This document shows, piece after piece, positions 21,235 through 29,290 of a stretch of DNA of 64,000 nucleotides. The translations under genes were made by a program, and so were the position numbers. The notes under the pieces were generated by a model, which saw only the letters and a list, made by a program, of their open reading frames with translations, searched no databases and was not told the origin of the DNA. Within the stretch, counting starts at the first letter, position 1. Each line of letters opens with the position of its first letter. Source of the DNA: Metapseudomonas otitidis (lineage in GTDB: Bacteria; Pseudomonadota; Gammaproteobacteria; Pseudomonadales; Pseudomonadaceae); the NCBI RefSeq assembly GCF_900111835.1, contig NZ_FOJP01000028.1:1-64000 (forward strand), read 5' to 3'.

Positions 21235-21656
21235 TACGTACAGTTTCAGGGGCCCTTGGTACAGGCAGGCCGAGAAGCCCCCTCTTTATATGCACCACCC
21301 GCTGCCCGGTCCCGCGTCGAGCCCCGCTCCGCGACCGAACAGCGGCAAACCCTTTCGGGGGCCCAGGTACAGGCAGGCCGGGGATTCCCCTTTCTTACAA
21401 CCGCTCGCCGCCGTCGCCCCAGGCACGGCAACGGGCAAGACCCTTTCGGGGACCTTGGTACAGGCAGGCCGGGGAATCCCCCTTCTTACAGCCGCTCGCA
21501 GCCGCCGCCCCAGGCGCGACAACGGGCAGACCCTTTCGGGGACCTTGGTACAGGCAGGCCGGGGAATCCCCTTTCTTGTAGCGCTCCAGCCACGCACCGT
21601 GGCGAGCAGCCTTCAGGGGCTTCGGGTACAGGCAGGCCCGGAGCCCTTTTCTTTTC
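21235..21656 (+). ncRNA. nrsZ: NrsZ-like nitrogen-regulated small RNA with five tandem hairpins
   Basis: The interval between ntrC and the trmL neighbourhood holds no credible gene but contains five copies of a stem-loop displaying the same loop, TACAGGCAGG. In the commonest version GGGGACCTTGG pairs with CCGGGGAATCCCC. The stem-loops span 21249-21281, 21357-21390, 21448-21481, 21538-21571 and 21617-21646, and the last is followed by TTTTCTTTT, making a terminator. A sigma-54 promoter lies just upstream. In P. aeruginosa the sRNA NrsZ, made from an NtrC/sigma-54 promoter, is encoded immediately downstream of ntrC; position, promoter type and modular hairpins all fit. Identity is inferred from context, not alignment. 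The 5' end is an estimate from the promoter. Confidence 0.75.
21249..21646 (+). repeat. five tandem ~90-bp units with an invariant TACAGGCAGG loop
   Basis: GGTACAGGCAGGC begins at 21258, 21366, 21457, 21547 and 21625 (spacings 108, 91, 90, 78). Units 3 and 4 are nearly identical over their full 90 bases, and the outer units are more diverged. Each unit has CCCTTTCGGGG before the stem and, in units 2-4, CCCC followed by TTTCTT after it. Stem changes preserve pairing (for example unit 5 replaces the stem with GGGCTTCGGG/CCCGGAGCCC), which points to selection on RNA structure. Confidence 0.9.
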
Positions 21657-21657
21657 C

Positions 21658-22098
21658 CTACCCTTCGTGCAGGTCGATGGACAGGCGCCACTGGCCGTCC
21701 ACCCAAGCCCCCTGCCACTCGCCCTTCAACGGGCGCATGGCCACGAAGTGCAGCACCGCCCCGGCGGGCGTCATCTGCAATCGCCAGTTCACCGGTCGCC
21801 CCGCCATCTGCAGGCGCCCCTGGGCCGACTGGGCACGCGCCTCGAAGACGAAGGCCAGTGCGCCGTCACGGTGCTCGGCGGTCTGGCGCGGCGTGCGGTT
21901 GAACCACAGCACCAGGCCACCCTCGGCCACCTCGATGCGCTCCAGGCGGGTGGGCTCGGGTTCGGTGAGGCGGCCGATCATCATTCCCAGCAGCAGGCCG
22001 AAGATCGCCAGCGAGCCGATGAAGCGCGGCAACAGACGCCTACGCTCGTCCTTTTCGGCGCTAGAATGCCGCCCTGTTTCGGGCTCGGGGCCACGCAT
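21658..22098 (-). CDS. conserved hypothetical single-pass membrane protein
   Basis: The family is not recognised; from memory a similar gene lies at the same place in P. aeruginosa. The protein has about 146 residues: a charged N-terminus (PETGRHSSAEKDERRRLL), one transmembrane helix (FIGSLAIFGLLLGMMIGRL), then a beta-rich soluble part (VLWFNRTPRQTAEHRDGALAF...WRLSIDLHEG) likely outside the membrane. I used the ATG at 22098; an ATG four codons upstream at 22110 is the alternative. Either start overlaps the divergent trmL start at 22097, so the two promoters must lie inside each other's coding or leader regions. The 3' end abuts the terminator of the small RNA. Confidence 0.75.
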   Translation of the reverse strand: MRGPEPETGRHSSAEKDERRRLLPRFIGSLAIFGLLLGMMIGRLTEPEPTRLERIEVAEGGLVLWFNRTPRQTAEHRDGALAFVFEARAQSAQGRLQMAGRPVNWRLQMTPAGAVLHFVAMRPLKGEWQGAWVDGQWRLSIDLHEG

Positions 22099-22558
22099 GT
22101 TCCACGTCATCCTCTTTCAACCGGAAATCCCGCCAAACACGGGCAACATTATCAGGCTGTGTGCCAACTCGGGCTGCGACCTGCACCTGATCGAGCCCCT
22201 GGGCTTCGAGCTGGACGACAAGCGCCTACGCCGTGCCGGGCTGGACTACCACGAGTACGCCACCCTGCGGCGTCATCCCGACCTGGACAGCTGCCTGGCC
22301 AGCCTCGGCCACCCCCGGGTGTTCGCCTTCACCACCAAGGGCAGCCGGCTGTTCCACGATGTCGCCTTCGAGAAGGGCGACGCGTTTCTCTTCGGCCCGG
22401 AGAGCCGCGGCCTGCCGGACGACGTGCGCAACGCACTGCCCGAATCCCAGCGCCTGCGCCTGCCGATGCGCCCGGGCTGCCGCAGCCTGAACCTCTCCAA
22501 CAGCGTCGCCGTGGCGGTCTACGAGGCCTGGCGCCAGCACGGCTTCTGCCTGGACTGA
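22097..22558 (+). CDS. trmL: tRNA (cytidine/uridine-2'-O-)-methyltransferase TrmL
   Basis: This SPOUT-class enzyme methylates the ribose of the wobble base (position 34) in certain tRNA-Leu species. It has 153 residues, the normal length, starting MFHVILFQPEIPPNTGNIIRLCANSG. SPOUT motifs are visible: NTGNIIR (motif 1), FGPESRGLP (motif 2) and LNLSNSVAVAVYE (motif 3, the knot that binds AdoMet). A longer frame runs upstream through the hairpin array, but the conserved N-terminus fixes the start at 22097. Confidence 0.96.
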   Translation: MFHVILFQPEIPPNTGNIIRLCANSGCDLHLIEPLGFELDDKRLRRAGLDYHEYATLRRHPDLDSCLASLGHPRVFAFTTKGSRLFHDVAFEKGDAFLFGPESRGLPDDVRNALPESQRLRLPMRPGCRSLNLSNSVAVAVYEAWRQHGFCLD

Positions 22559-22579
22559 CCCCGGCCGGTCGCCGCCAAC

Positions 22580-22606
22580 AAAAAAGCGCCCCGAAGGGCG
22601 CTTTTT
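22580..22606. terminator. bidirectional terminator between trmL and secB
   Basis: AAAAAGCGCCC and GGGCGCTTTTT form a perfect hairpin around CGAA, with A and T tracts on both sides. It lies between the convergent trmL (plus) and secB (minus) and serves both. Confidence 0.92.
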
Positions 22607-22623
22607 CATGGAGCCGGAACGGC

Positions 22624-23094
22624 TCAGGCCTGGGCTTCGCCTCCCTGGATACGCGCCATTTCCTGGGCGTACAGGGCATCGAAGTTGACCGGGGAGAGCA
22701 TCAGCGCCGGGAAGGAGCCGCGCACCACCAGGCTGTCCAGGGTTTCGCGAGCATAGGGGAACAGGATGTTCGGGCAGAAGGCGCCCAGGGTGTGGCTCAT
22801 GGAGGCCGCATCCAGGCCCTTGATCAGGAAGATGCCGGCCTGCTGCACTTCAGCGATGAAGGCGGTTTCCTCGCCGTTCTTCACGGTCACGGACAGGGTC
22901 AGCACGACTTCGTAGAAGTCGCCGTCCAGGTTCTTCTGGCGGGTGTTCAGGTCCAGCGCGACGCTGGGGGACCACTCCTGGCGGAAGATCTCGGGGCTCT
23001 TGGGGGCCTCGAAGGACAGGTCACGCACGTAGATGCGCTGCAGGGAGAATTGCGGTGCGGCTTCCTGGGAAGCGCCGTTTGCTTGTTCAGTCAT
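22624..23094 (-). CDS. secB: protein-export chaperone SecB
   Basis: This tetrameric cytoplasmic chaperone keeps preproteins unfolded and hands them to SecA. The 156-residue protein contains the conserved [19 protein letters not shown] peptide-binding-groove strand, the EVVLTLSV strand, and the SecA-contacting region before [12 protein letters not shown] Gln/Ala/Pro-rich tail ends the protein. It is the last gene of a minus-strand run: rhodanese-like, grxC, secB (gaps 1 and 36 bases). Confidence 0.97.
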   Translation of the reverse strand: MTEQANGASQEAAPQFSLQRIYVRDLSFEAPKSPEIFRQEWSPSVALDLNTRQKNLDGDFYEVVLTLSVTVKNGEETAFIAEVQQAGIFLIKGLDAASMSHTLGAFCPNILFPYARETLDSLVVRGSFPALMLSPVNFDALYAQEMARIQGGEAQA

Positions 23095-23130
23095 TTGGCA
23101 GAACCTTCTTGTTCGTCCGTTACCGGAGGG

Positions 23131-23385
23131 TCAAGCCTCGAGCAGGGCATCCAGCTTCCCGGCCCGCTCCAGGGCATAGAGGTCGTCACAGCCGCCCACA
23201 TGGGTCGGGCCGATCCAGATCTGGGGCACCGAGGTGCGGCCCGCCTTGCGGGTCATCTCGGCGCGTACATCGGGCTTCCCGTCCACCTTGATCTCTTCGT
23301 ACTGGACGCCCTTGCTCTGCAGCAGCTGCTTGGCTCGCATGCAGTAGGGGCACCAGTCGCTGGAATAGATGACGACGTTCGGCAT
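23131..23385 (-). CDS. grxC: glutaredoxin 3 (GrxC)
   Basis: This dithiol glutaredoxin reduces disulfides and glutathione mixed disulfides in the cytoplasm. It has 84 residues with the active site CPYC in SSDWCPYCMRAK near residues 12-15, the cis-proline TSVPQIWI, and the glutathione-binding GGCDDLYALE. The start follows the upstream rhodanese gene by one base, so the pair is co-translated. Confidence 0.97.
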   Translation of the reverse strand: MPNVVIYSSDWCPYCMRAKQLLQSKGVQYEEIKVDGKPDVRAEMTRKAGRTSVPQIWIGPTHVGGCDDLYALERAGKLDALLEA

Positions 23386-23386
23386 T

Positions 23387-23800
23387 TCACTTCACCAGGG
23401 GCAGGTTTTCGCCGCGCCAGCTGCCGATACCGCCGGACAGCTTGAGCGCATTGAAACCGGCCTTCTTCAGGTCACGGCAAACGGTGCCAGCGTGCTGGCC
23501 CATGGCATCGACCACGATGATGGCCTTGTCCTTGTGCTTTTCCAGCTCGGCCATGCGGGCGGCGAGCTTCTCGAAGGGGATGTTCAGGGAGTCGACGATG
23601 TGGCCGGTGCCGAAGTCCTTCACCGAGCGCACGTCCAGCACCAGGCCCTGGCCGGCGTTGACCAGCGCGGTCAGCTCGCGGGTGCTCACCGCACGACCGC
23701 TGCGGCGCAGTTCATGGGCGATCAGCAACACCAGCAGGACGACGAAGATAGCGCTCAGCACATAGTGGTTAGTGGCAAATTCAATCAGGTGGGCAAGCAT
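23387..23800 (-). CDS. membrane-anchored rhodanese-like protein lacking the catalytic cysteine
   Basis: The 137-residue protein begins at the ATG at 23800 (MLAHLIEFATNHYVL) and has one N-terminal transmembrane helix (VLSAIFVVLLVLLIAHEL) followed by a single rhodanese fold (VLDVRSVKDFGTGHIVDSLNIP). The loop that should carry the sulfur-accepting cysteine reads VVDAMGQHAG, with Asp where Cys is expected, so sulfur transfer by the usual mechanism is unlikely. The E. coli YibN relative is, as I recall, also atypical here, and like this gene yibN lies beside grxC and secB. A minus-strand TATACT at 23836-23831 is a likely -10. A redox or scaffold role near SecB is only inference. Confidence 0.9.
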   Translation of the reverse strand: MLAHLIEFATNHYVLSAIFVVLLVLLIAHELRRSGRAVSTRELTALVNAGQGLVLDVRSVKDFGTGHIVDSLNIPFEKLAARMAELEKHKDKAIIVVDAMGQHAGTVCRDLKKAGFNALKLSGGIGSWRGENLPLVK

Positions 23801-23943
23801 CGACGGGTCCCGGGGCGGTAAAATGCCGGCCAGTATACACAGCGCCACAGGTCCACCAAACCCCGGCCAGCGGTGACGTACAAGGAACTTGTACGTAAAA
23901 TGCCGCTCCCTTTTTGCTCACGCCCCCTTGCGAGTCGGACGCC

Positions 23944-25479
23944 ATGACAGCCACGCCCAAACCCCTGGTCCTGATCATCCTGGACGGCTTCGGTCACAGT
24001 GACAGCCCGGACTACAACGCCATCCACGCCGCCCGCACCCCGGTCTACGACCACCTGCGCGCGACCCAGCCCAACGGGCTGATCTCCGGCTCCGGCATGG
24101 ACGTGGGCCTGCCCGACGGGCAGATGGGCAACTCCGAGGTGGGCCACATGAACTTGGGTGCCGGCCGCGTCGTGTACCAGGACTTCACCCGCGTCACCAA
24201 GGCCATCCGCGACGGCGAGTTCTTCGCCAACCCGGTGATCGTCGACGCCGTGGACAAGGCCGTCGCCGCCGGCAAGGCCGTGCACTTCATGGGCCTGCTC
24301 TCCGATGGCGGCGTGCACAGCCACCAGGACCACCTGGTCGCCATGGCCGAACTGGCCGCCCAGCGCGGCGCCGAGAAGATCTACCTGCACGCCTTCCTCG
24401 ACGGCCGCGACACCCCGCCTAGGAGCGCCCAGCCCTCCATCGAACTGCTCGACGCCGCCTTCGCCCGCCTCGGCAAGGGCCGCATCGCCAGCCTGATCGG
24501 CCGCTACTACGCCATGGACCGCGACAACCGCTGGGACCGCGTCGAAGCCGCCTACAACCTGATCACCGAAGGCCGTGGCGAGTTCACCGCCGCCACCGCC
24601 GCCGAAGGCCTGGCCGCCGCCTATGAGCGCGGCGAGAGCGACGAGTTCGTCAAGGCCACCACCATCGGCGCGCCGGTGCGGGTGGAAGACGGCGATGCCG
24701 TGGTGTTCATGAACTTCCGCGCCGACCGCGCCCGCGAACTGTCCCGCGCTTTCGTCGAGCCGGGCTTCAAGGAATTCGCCCGTGCCCGCGAAATCGCCCT
24801 GGCCGGCTACGTGATGCTGACCCAGTACGCCGCCAGCATCCCCGCCCCCAGCGCGTTCAAGCCCGAATCCCTGAACAACGTGCTCGGCGAATACCTGGCC
24901 AACAACGGCAAGACCCAGCTGCGCATCGCCGAGACCGAGAAGTACGCCCACGTCACCTTCTTCTTCTCCGGCGGCCGCGAAGAGCCCTTCGCCGGCGAAG
25001 AGCGCATCCTCATCCCCTCGCCGAAGGTCGCCACCTATGACCTGCAGCCGGAGATGAGCGCCCCCGAGGTCACCGACCGCATCGTCGACGCCATCGAGCA
25101 CCAGCGCTACGACGTGATCATCGTCAACTACGCCAACGGCGACATGGTCGGCCACACCGGCGTGTTCGAGGCTGCGGTCAAGGCCGTCGAGTGCCTGGAC
25201 ACGTGCCTGGGCCGCATCACCGCCGCCCTCGACAAGGTCGGCGGCGAAGCGCTGATCACTGCCGACCACGGCAACGTCGAGCAGATGGAAGACGAAGCCA
25301 CCGGCCAGGCCCACACCGCACACACCTGCGAGCCCGTGCCCTTCATCTATTACGGCAAGCGCCCCGCCCGCATCCGCGAAGGCGGCGTCCTCGCCGATGT
25401 GGCCCCCACCGTGCTGACCCTGATGGGCCTGCCGGTGCCACCCGAGATGACCGGCACCCCGATCGTCGAGCTGAAATGA
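23944..25479 (+). CDS. gpmI: 2,3-bisphosphoglycerate-independent phosphoglycerate mutase
   Basis: This manganese-dependent glycolytic enzyme interconverts 3- and 2-phosphoglycerate. I chose the ATG at 23944 ([18 protein letters not shown]), giving 511 residues, the family's usual length. Metal and catalytic motifs are visible: LIILDGFGH, the phosphoserine loop [10 protein letters not shown] (Ser about 62), [22 protein letters not shown], and the second metal site [12 protein letters not shown] and [10 protein letters not shown]. It is divergent from the rhodanese-like gene and precedes the envC-ctpA group, from which it is separated by a terminator. Confidence 0.97.
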   Translation: MTATPKPLVLIILDGFGHSDSPDYNAIHAARTPVYDHLRATQPNGLISGSGMDVGLPDGQMGNSEVGHMNLGAGRVVYQDFTRVTKAIRDGEFFANPVIVDAVDKAVAAGKAVHFMGLLSDGGVHSHQDHLVAMAELAAQRGAEKIYLHAFLDGRDTPPRSAQPSIELLDAAFARLGKGRIASLIGRYYAMDRDNRWDRVEAAYNLITEGRGEFTAATAAEGLAAAYERGESDEFVKATTIGAPVRVEDGDAVVFMNFRADRARELSRAFVEPGFKEFARAREIALAGYVMLTQYAASIPAPSAFKPESLNNVLGEYLANNGKTQLRIAETEKYAHVTFFFSGGREEPFAGEERILIPSPKVATYDLQPEMSAPEVTDRIVDAIEHQRYDVIIVNYANGDMVGHTGVFEAAVKAVECLDTCLGRITAALDKVGGEALITADHGNVEQMEDEATGQAHTAHTCEPVPFIYYGKRPARIREGGVLADVAPTVLTLMGLPVPPEMTGTPIVELK

Positions 25480-25518
25480 CCCCGGGGCCGACCGCCGGCC
25501 CCTCGGATTGGTCCGAAT

Positions 25519-25551
25519 GCCCCGGTGCGCAGGCCCCGGGGCGTTTTTTTT
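25519..25551 (+). terminator. intrinsic terminator of gpmI
   Basis: GCCCCGG (25519-25525) pairs with CCGGGGC (25536-25542) around a 10-nt loop and is followed by G and eight T residues. Confidence 0.9.
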
Positions 25552-25605
25552 ACAGAGCGTGACGGGCATACTAGGCCGGTCCTCCCGCCTGGTGACGCAC
25601 CCCTC

Positions 25606-26868
25606 ATGTTCCGCGCCTTCACGTTCCTCCTCTGCGCCTGCCTCCTGGCACCGGCCTTCGCCGACGAACGCGCCCAGACCCAGCAGCAGCTGGACCAGGC
25701 CGCCAAGGACGTCGCCGAGCTGAAGAAGCTGCTCAAGCAGCTGCAGGAGGAGAAATCCGGCGTCCAGGCCGACCTGAAGAAGACCGAGTCCGACATGGGC
25801 CAGCTGGAGAAGCAGGTCAAGGACCTCCAGCAGGAGCTGGACAAGGGCGAAGGCGAGGTGAAGCGCCTGGATCAGGAGAAAAAAAAACTCCAGGGCGCGC
25901 GCGCTGAACAGCAGCGGCTGATCGGCATCCAGGCACGCGCCGCCTACCAGAGCGGCCAGCAGGAATACCTCAAGCTGCTGCTCAACCAGCAGAACCCCGA
26001 GAAGTTCGCCCGCACCCTCACCTACTACGACTACCTCAGCCAGGCGCGCATGGAGCAGCTGGCCACCTTCAACGAGACCCTGCGCCAGCTGGCCAACGTC
26101 GAGCGCGACATCGCCACCCAGCAGGCCGCCCTCGTCGAGCAGAAAAGCGCCCTGGACGGCCGCCGCGAGCAGCTCGCTGCCCTGCGCAAGGAGCGCCAGC
26201 TGGCCCTGGCCAAGCTCAACCGCGACGTCAGCGACCGCGACCGCAAGCTCAAGGCCCGCGAGCAGGAACAGGCCGAGCTCGGCCGCGTGCTCAAGACCAT
26301 CGAGGAAACCCTGGCCCGCCAGGCCCGTGAAGCCGAGGAAGCGCGCAAGCGCGAACTGGCCGAGCGCCAGCGCCAGGAAGAAGCCCTCAAGCGCACCCCC
26401 GGCACCCCGCCGCGCACCGTCGAAGGCCCGCTGGTCTCCAGCGCCGGCACCTCCTACGGCGGCCCGTTCTCCAGCGCCCGGGGCAAGCTGCCCTGGCCGG
26501 TGAATGGTCGCCTGGTGGCGAGATTTGGAACTCCGCGCGGCGAAGACGAACGAACCAAGTGGGACGGTGTGCTCATCGGAGCCTCCGCCGGCAGTCAGGT
26601 GCGCGCCATCCATGGCGGGCGCGTGGTGTTCGCCGACTGGTTGCGCGGCGCCGGGCTGCTGGTCATCCTCGACCACGGCAACGGCTACCTGAGCCTGTAT
26701 GGCCACAACCAGAGCCTGTTGAAGAACGCCGGCGACGTCGTCAAAGCCGGTGAGTCCATCGCCACCGTCGGCACCACCGGCGGCCAGGACACACCCGCGC
26801 TGTATTTCGCCATCCGCCAGCAGGGGCGCCCCAGCGACCCCGCGCAGTGGTGCCGAGCGCAAGGATAA
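25606..26868 (+). CDS. EnvC-like murein hydrolase activator (degenerate LytM/M23 domain)
   Basis: This periplasmic factor is expected to activate amidases that split septal peptidoglycan during division. The ATG at 25606 gives a 420-residue protein with a signal peptide (MFRAFTFLLCACLLAPAFA). A long coiled coil rich in Gln, Lys and Glu (about 22-265) is followed by a C-terminal LytM fold (about 320-415). The lytic metal residues are not preserved: where active M23 enzymes have HxH, this one reads LYFAIR, as expected for an EnvC-type activator rather than a hydrolase. It is followed 31 bases later by ctpA, a neighbour pairing widespread in proteobacteria. Confidence 0.93.
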   Translation: MFRAFTFLLCACLLAPAFADERAQTQQQLDQAAKDVAELKKLLKQLQEEKSGVQADLKKTESDMGQLEKQVKDLQQELDKGEGEVKRLDQEKKKLQGARAEQQRLIGIQARAAYQSGQQEYLKLLLNQQNPEKFARTLTYYDYLSQARMEQLATFNETLRQLANVERDIATQQAALVEQKSALDGRREQLAALRKERQLALAKLNRDVSDRDRKLKAREQEQAELGRVLKTIEETLARQAREAEEARKRELAERQRQEEALKRTPGTPPRTVEGPLVSSAGTSYGGPFSSARGKLPWPVNGRLVARFGTPRGEDERTKWDGVLIGASAGSQVRAIHGGRVVFADWLRGAGLLVILDHGNGYLSLYGHNQSLLKNAGDVVKAGESIATVGTTGGQDTPALYFAIRQQGRPSDPAQWCRAQG

Positions 26869-26899
26869 GCGCCACCCAATCCCGTAGGAGTTGATACGC

Positions 26900-28234
26900 A
26901 TGCCGCATCTGTCCCGCCTTACCCCCCTGGCCATGGCCCTGGCGCTGCTCGTGGGCTCGCCGCTCATCCACGCCGCCCAGGAGTCCAAAGCCGCCGCGCC
27001 CGCTGCAGCCGCACCGGCCCCGGCCCCCGGCAAGGCGCCCCTGCCCCTCGACGAGCTGCGCACCTTCGCCGAGGTGCTCGACCGCATCAAATCGGCCTAC
27101 GTCGAGCCGGTGGACGACAAGACCCTGCTGGAGAACGCCATCAAGGGCATGCTCAGCAACCTCGACCCGCACTCCGCCTACCTCGAGCCCGAGGCGTTCC
27201 AGGAGCTGCAGGAGAGCACCAGCGGTGAATTCGGCGGCCTGGGCATCGAAGTGGGCACCGAGGACGGCTTCATCAAGGTCGTCTCGCCCATCGACGACAC
27301 CCCCGCCTCCAAGGCCGGCATCCAGCCGGGCGACCTGATCGTCAAGATCGACGGCCAGCCCACCAAGGGCCTGTCGATGATGGAAGCGGTCGACAAGATG
27401 CGCGGCAAGGCCGGCAGCCCCATCGTCCTGACCCTCGTGCGCGAGGGCGGCCAGCCCTTCGACGTCGAGCTCAAGCGCGCGGTGATCAAGGTCAAGAGCG
27501 TCAAGAGCCAGCTGCTGGACAAGAACTACGGCTACATCCGCATCACCCAGTTCCAGGTCAACACCGGCGAGGAAGTGGGCAAGGCCCTGGCCAAGCTGCG
27601 CAAGGACAACGGCGACAAGAAGCTCGCCGGTCTCGTGCTGGACCTGCGCAACAACCCCGGCGGCGTGCTCCAGGCCGCGGTGGAAGTGGCCGACCACTTC
27701 CTCACCAAGGGCCTGATCGTCTACACCAAGGGCCGCATCGCCAACTCCGAGCTGCGCTTCTCCGCCGACCCGGCCGATGCCAGCGAAGGCGTACCGCTGG
27801 TGGTGCTGATCAACGGCGGCAGTGCCTCGGCGGCCGAGATCGTCGCCGGCGCCCTGCAGGACCAGAAGCGGGGCGTGCTGATGGGCACCGACAGCTTCGG
27901 CAAGGGCTCGGTGCAGACCGTGCTGCCGCTGAACAACGACCGCGCCCTGAAGCTCACCACCGCGCTCTACTTCACTCCCAACGGCCGCTCCATCCAGGCC
28001 CAGGGCATCGTCCCGGACATCGAGGTCAGCCGCGCCAAGGTGACCCGCGAGCAGGACACCGAGAACTTCAAGGAAGCGGACCTGGCCGGCCACCTCGGCA
28101 ACGGCAACGGCGGCGCCGACCGTCCCAGCTCCAGCAAGGGCAAGGCTGCCGCCGCGCGCCCGCAGGACGACGACTTCCAGCTGAACCAGGCCCTCAACCT
28201 GCTCAAAGGGCTCAACGTCACCCGCGGAGAGTAG
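26900..28234 (+). CDS. ctpA: carboxy-terminal processing protease CtpA (S41 family)
   Basis: This periplasmic serine protease trims or degrades envelope proteins; in P. aeruginosa CtpA controls peptidoglycan hydrolases. The ATG at 26900 has TAGGAG nine bases upstream; a TTG at 26891 is less likely. The 444-residue protein has a signal peptide (about 1-26), an Ala/Pro linker, a PDZ domain with GLGIEVG and ASKAGIQPGD (about 95-180), and the tail-protease core. The catalytic Ser lies in NGGSASAAEI and the Lys in DSFGKGSVQ. The C-terminus is polar and low-complexity. Coupling to the upstream envC-like gene fits a shared role in wall remodelling. Confidence 0.96.
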   Translation: MPHLSRLTPLAMALALLVGSPLIHAAQESKAAAPAAAAPAPAPGKAPLPLDELRTFAEVLDRIKSAYVEPVDDKTLLENAIKGMLSNLDPHSAYLEPEAFQELQESTSGEFGGLGIEVGTEDGFIKVVSPIDDTPASKAGIQPGDLIVKIDGQPTKGLSMMEAVDKMRGKAGSPIVLTLVREGGQPFDVELKRAVIKVKSVKSQLLDKNYGYIRITQFQVNTGEEVGKALAKLRKDNGDKKLAGLVLDLRNNPGGVLQAAVEVADHFLTKGLIVYTKGRIANSELRFSADPADASEGVPLVVLINGGSASAAEIVAGALQDQKRGVLMGTDSFGKGSVQTVLPLNNDRALKLTTALYFTPNGRSIQAQGIVPDIEVSRAKVTREQDTENFKEADLAGHLGNGNGGADRPSSSKGKAAAARPQDDDFQLNQALNLLKGLNVTRGE

Positions 28235-28235
28235 G

Positions 28236-29219
28236 GTGCGTCGCCGTGCCTGGCTGCTCGCGCTGCTGTTCGGCGCGCTGGTGGCCGAGGCCCGCGAGCC
28301 GTTGCCACCCCTGCCCCGGCTGCCCCTGGCGGCGCCGGAGCAGGCGCCGATGGCCCAGCCGGAGCCGATCCGGCCGGGCCCGCTGGTCCTCAATCCGCGG
28401 GCTCCCGCTGTCGGTGCCTCACCGGCACCCGCCCACGCACCTGTTCCTGTTCCCGCTCCCGCAAACCCCACGCCACCTCCGGCCAAACCCTCGGCCAAGC
28501 CCGCTGCACCGGCCAGTCACGCACGCCCCCGCCTGGCGCTGATCATCGACGACCTGGGGCAGACCCCTGAGCGCGACCGCCGCGTCCTCGCCCTGCCGGC
28601 CACCGTCGCCCTGGCGATCATCCCCGATACCCCTCACGCCACCGACCTGGCCCGGCGCGCCCACGACGCCCGCCGCACGGTGATGCTGCACCTGCCGATG
28701 GACCCCGCCGGCGGTCCCTTCGCCTGGCACCCCGGCCTGCCCGAGGCCGAGCTGGCCCGGCGGCTGGACGCAGCCTTCGCCGCCGTGCCCTACAGCCAGG
28801 GCGTGAACAACCACATGGGCAGCCGCATGACCGCCCAGCCCGGGGCCATGGCCTGGCTGATGAAGCGCCTGCAGGCCGACCACCGCTTCTTCGTCGACAG
28901 CCGCACCAGCGCCACCACCGTCGCCGCCGCCGAAGCGCAGAAGGTCGGGCTGGCCAGCCTCTCCCGGGATGTGTTCCTCGATGACGACCAGCACCCCGAG
29001 GCCATCGCCCGGCAGTTCGAGGCCGCCCTCAGCCTGGCGCGCAAGCAGGGCACTGCCGTGATGATCGGTCACCCTCACCCGGCCACCCTCGCCCTGCTCG
29101 AACGCGAGCTGCCGCGCCTGGCCGCCCGCGGCTTCGAGCTGGTGAGCGTGCCGCAGATGATCGCCCTGCGCAGCAACCGCGCCATGGCCGCCCACGGCAA
29201 GGGCGGCCAGTACCGCTAG
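28236..29219 (+). CDS. divergent polysaccharide deacetylase family protein (YibQ-like)
   Basis: This predicted exported protein of the divergent polysaccharide deacetylase family (PF04748) has 327 residues. It starts with GTG one base after the ctpA stop, so it is coupled to ctpA. A signal peptide (RRRAWLLALLFGALVAEA) is followed by about 70 residues of Pro/Ala-rich linker. The NodB-like barrel begins at RPRLALIIDDLGQTPERD, followed by VMLHLPMDP, GVNNHMGSRMT, RFFVDSRTSA and MIGHPHP. Conserved Asp and His residues suggest a metal-dependent hydrolase fold. Substrate is unknown; a cell-wall or glycan target is inferred from its envC-ctpA neighbours. Confidence 0.92.
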   Translation: MRRRAWLLALLFGALVAEAREPLPPLPRLPLAAPEQAPMAQPEPIRPGPLVLNPRAPAVGASPAPAHAPVPVPAPANPTPPPAKPSAKPAAPASHARPRLALIIDDLGQTPERDRRVLALPATVALAIIPDTPHATDLARRAHDARRTVMLHLPMDPAGGPFAWHPGLPEAELARRLDAAFAAVPYSQGVNNHMGSRMTAQPGAMAWLMKRLQADHRFFVDSRTSATTVAAAEAQKVGLASLSRDVFLDDDQHPEAIARQFEAALSLARKQGTAVMIGHPHPATLALLERELPRLAARGFELVSVPQMIALRSNRAMAAHGKGGQYR

Positions 29220-29290
29220 CACCGCGCCAGCCTGGGCAAGCGCGCGCCAGGGCTATAGGCTGGCCGCCCGCCCTGAATGGAAGCCCACCA

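Noticed and set aside
21249..21646. CRISPR array
   Set aside because: Units are about 90 bp, similar along most of their length, with no unique spacers and no cas genes.
21395..21718. Repeat-containing small protein on the minus strand of the hairpin array (GDSPACLYQGPRKGL repeats)
   Set aside because: The peptide repeat follows from the nucleotide repeat; open frames exist on both strands, and paired stem changes argue for RNA, not protein.
23785..27090. 1101-codon minus-strand frame opposite gpmI and the envC-like gene
   Set aside because: Spans two well-supported genes and a terminator; composition is that of a GC-rich shadow.
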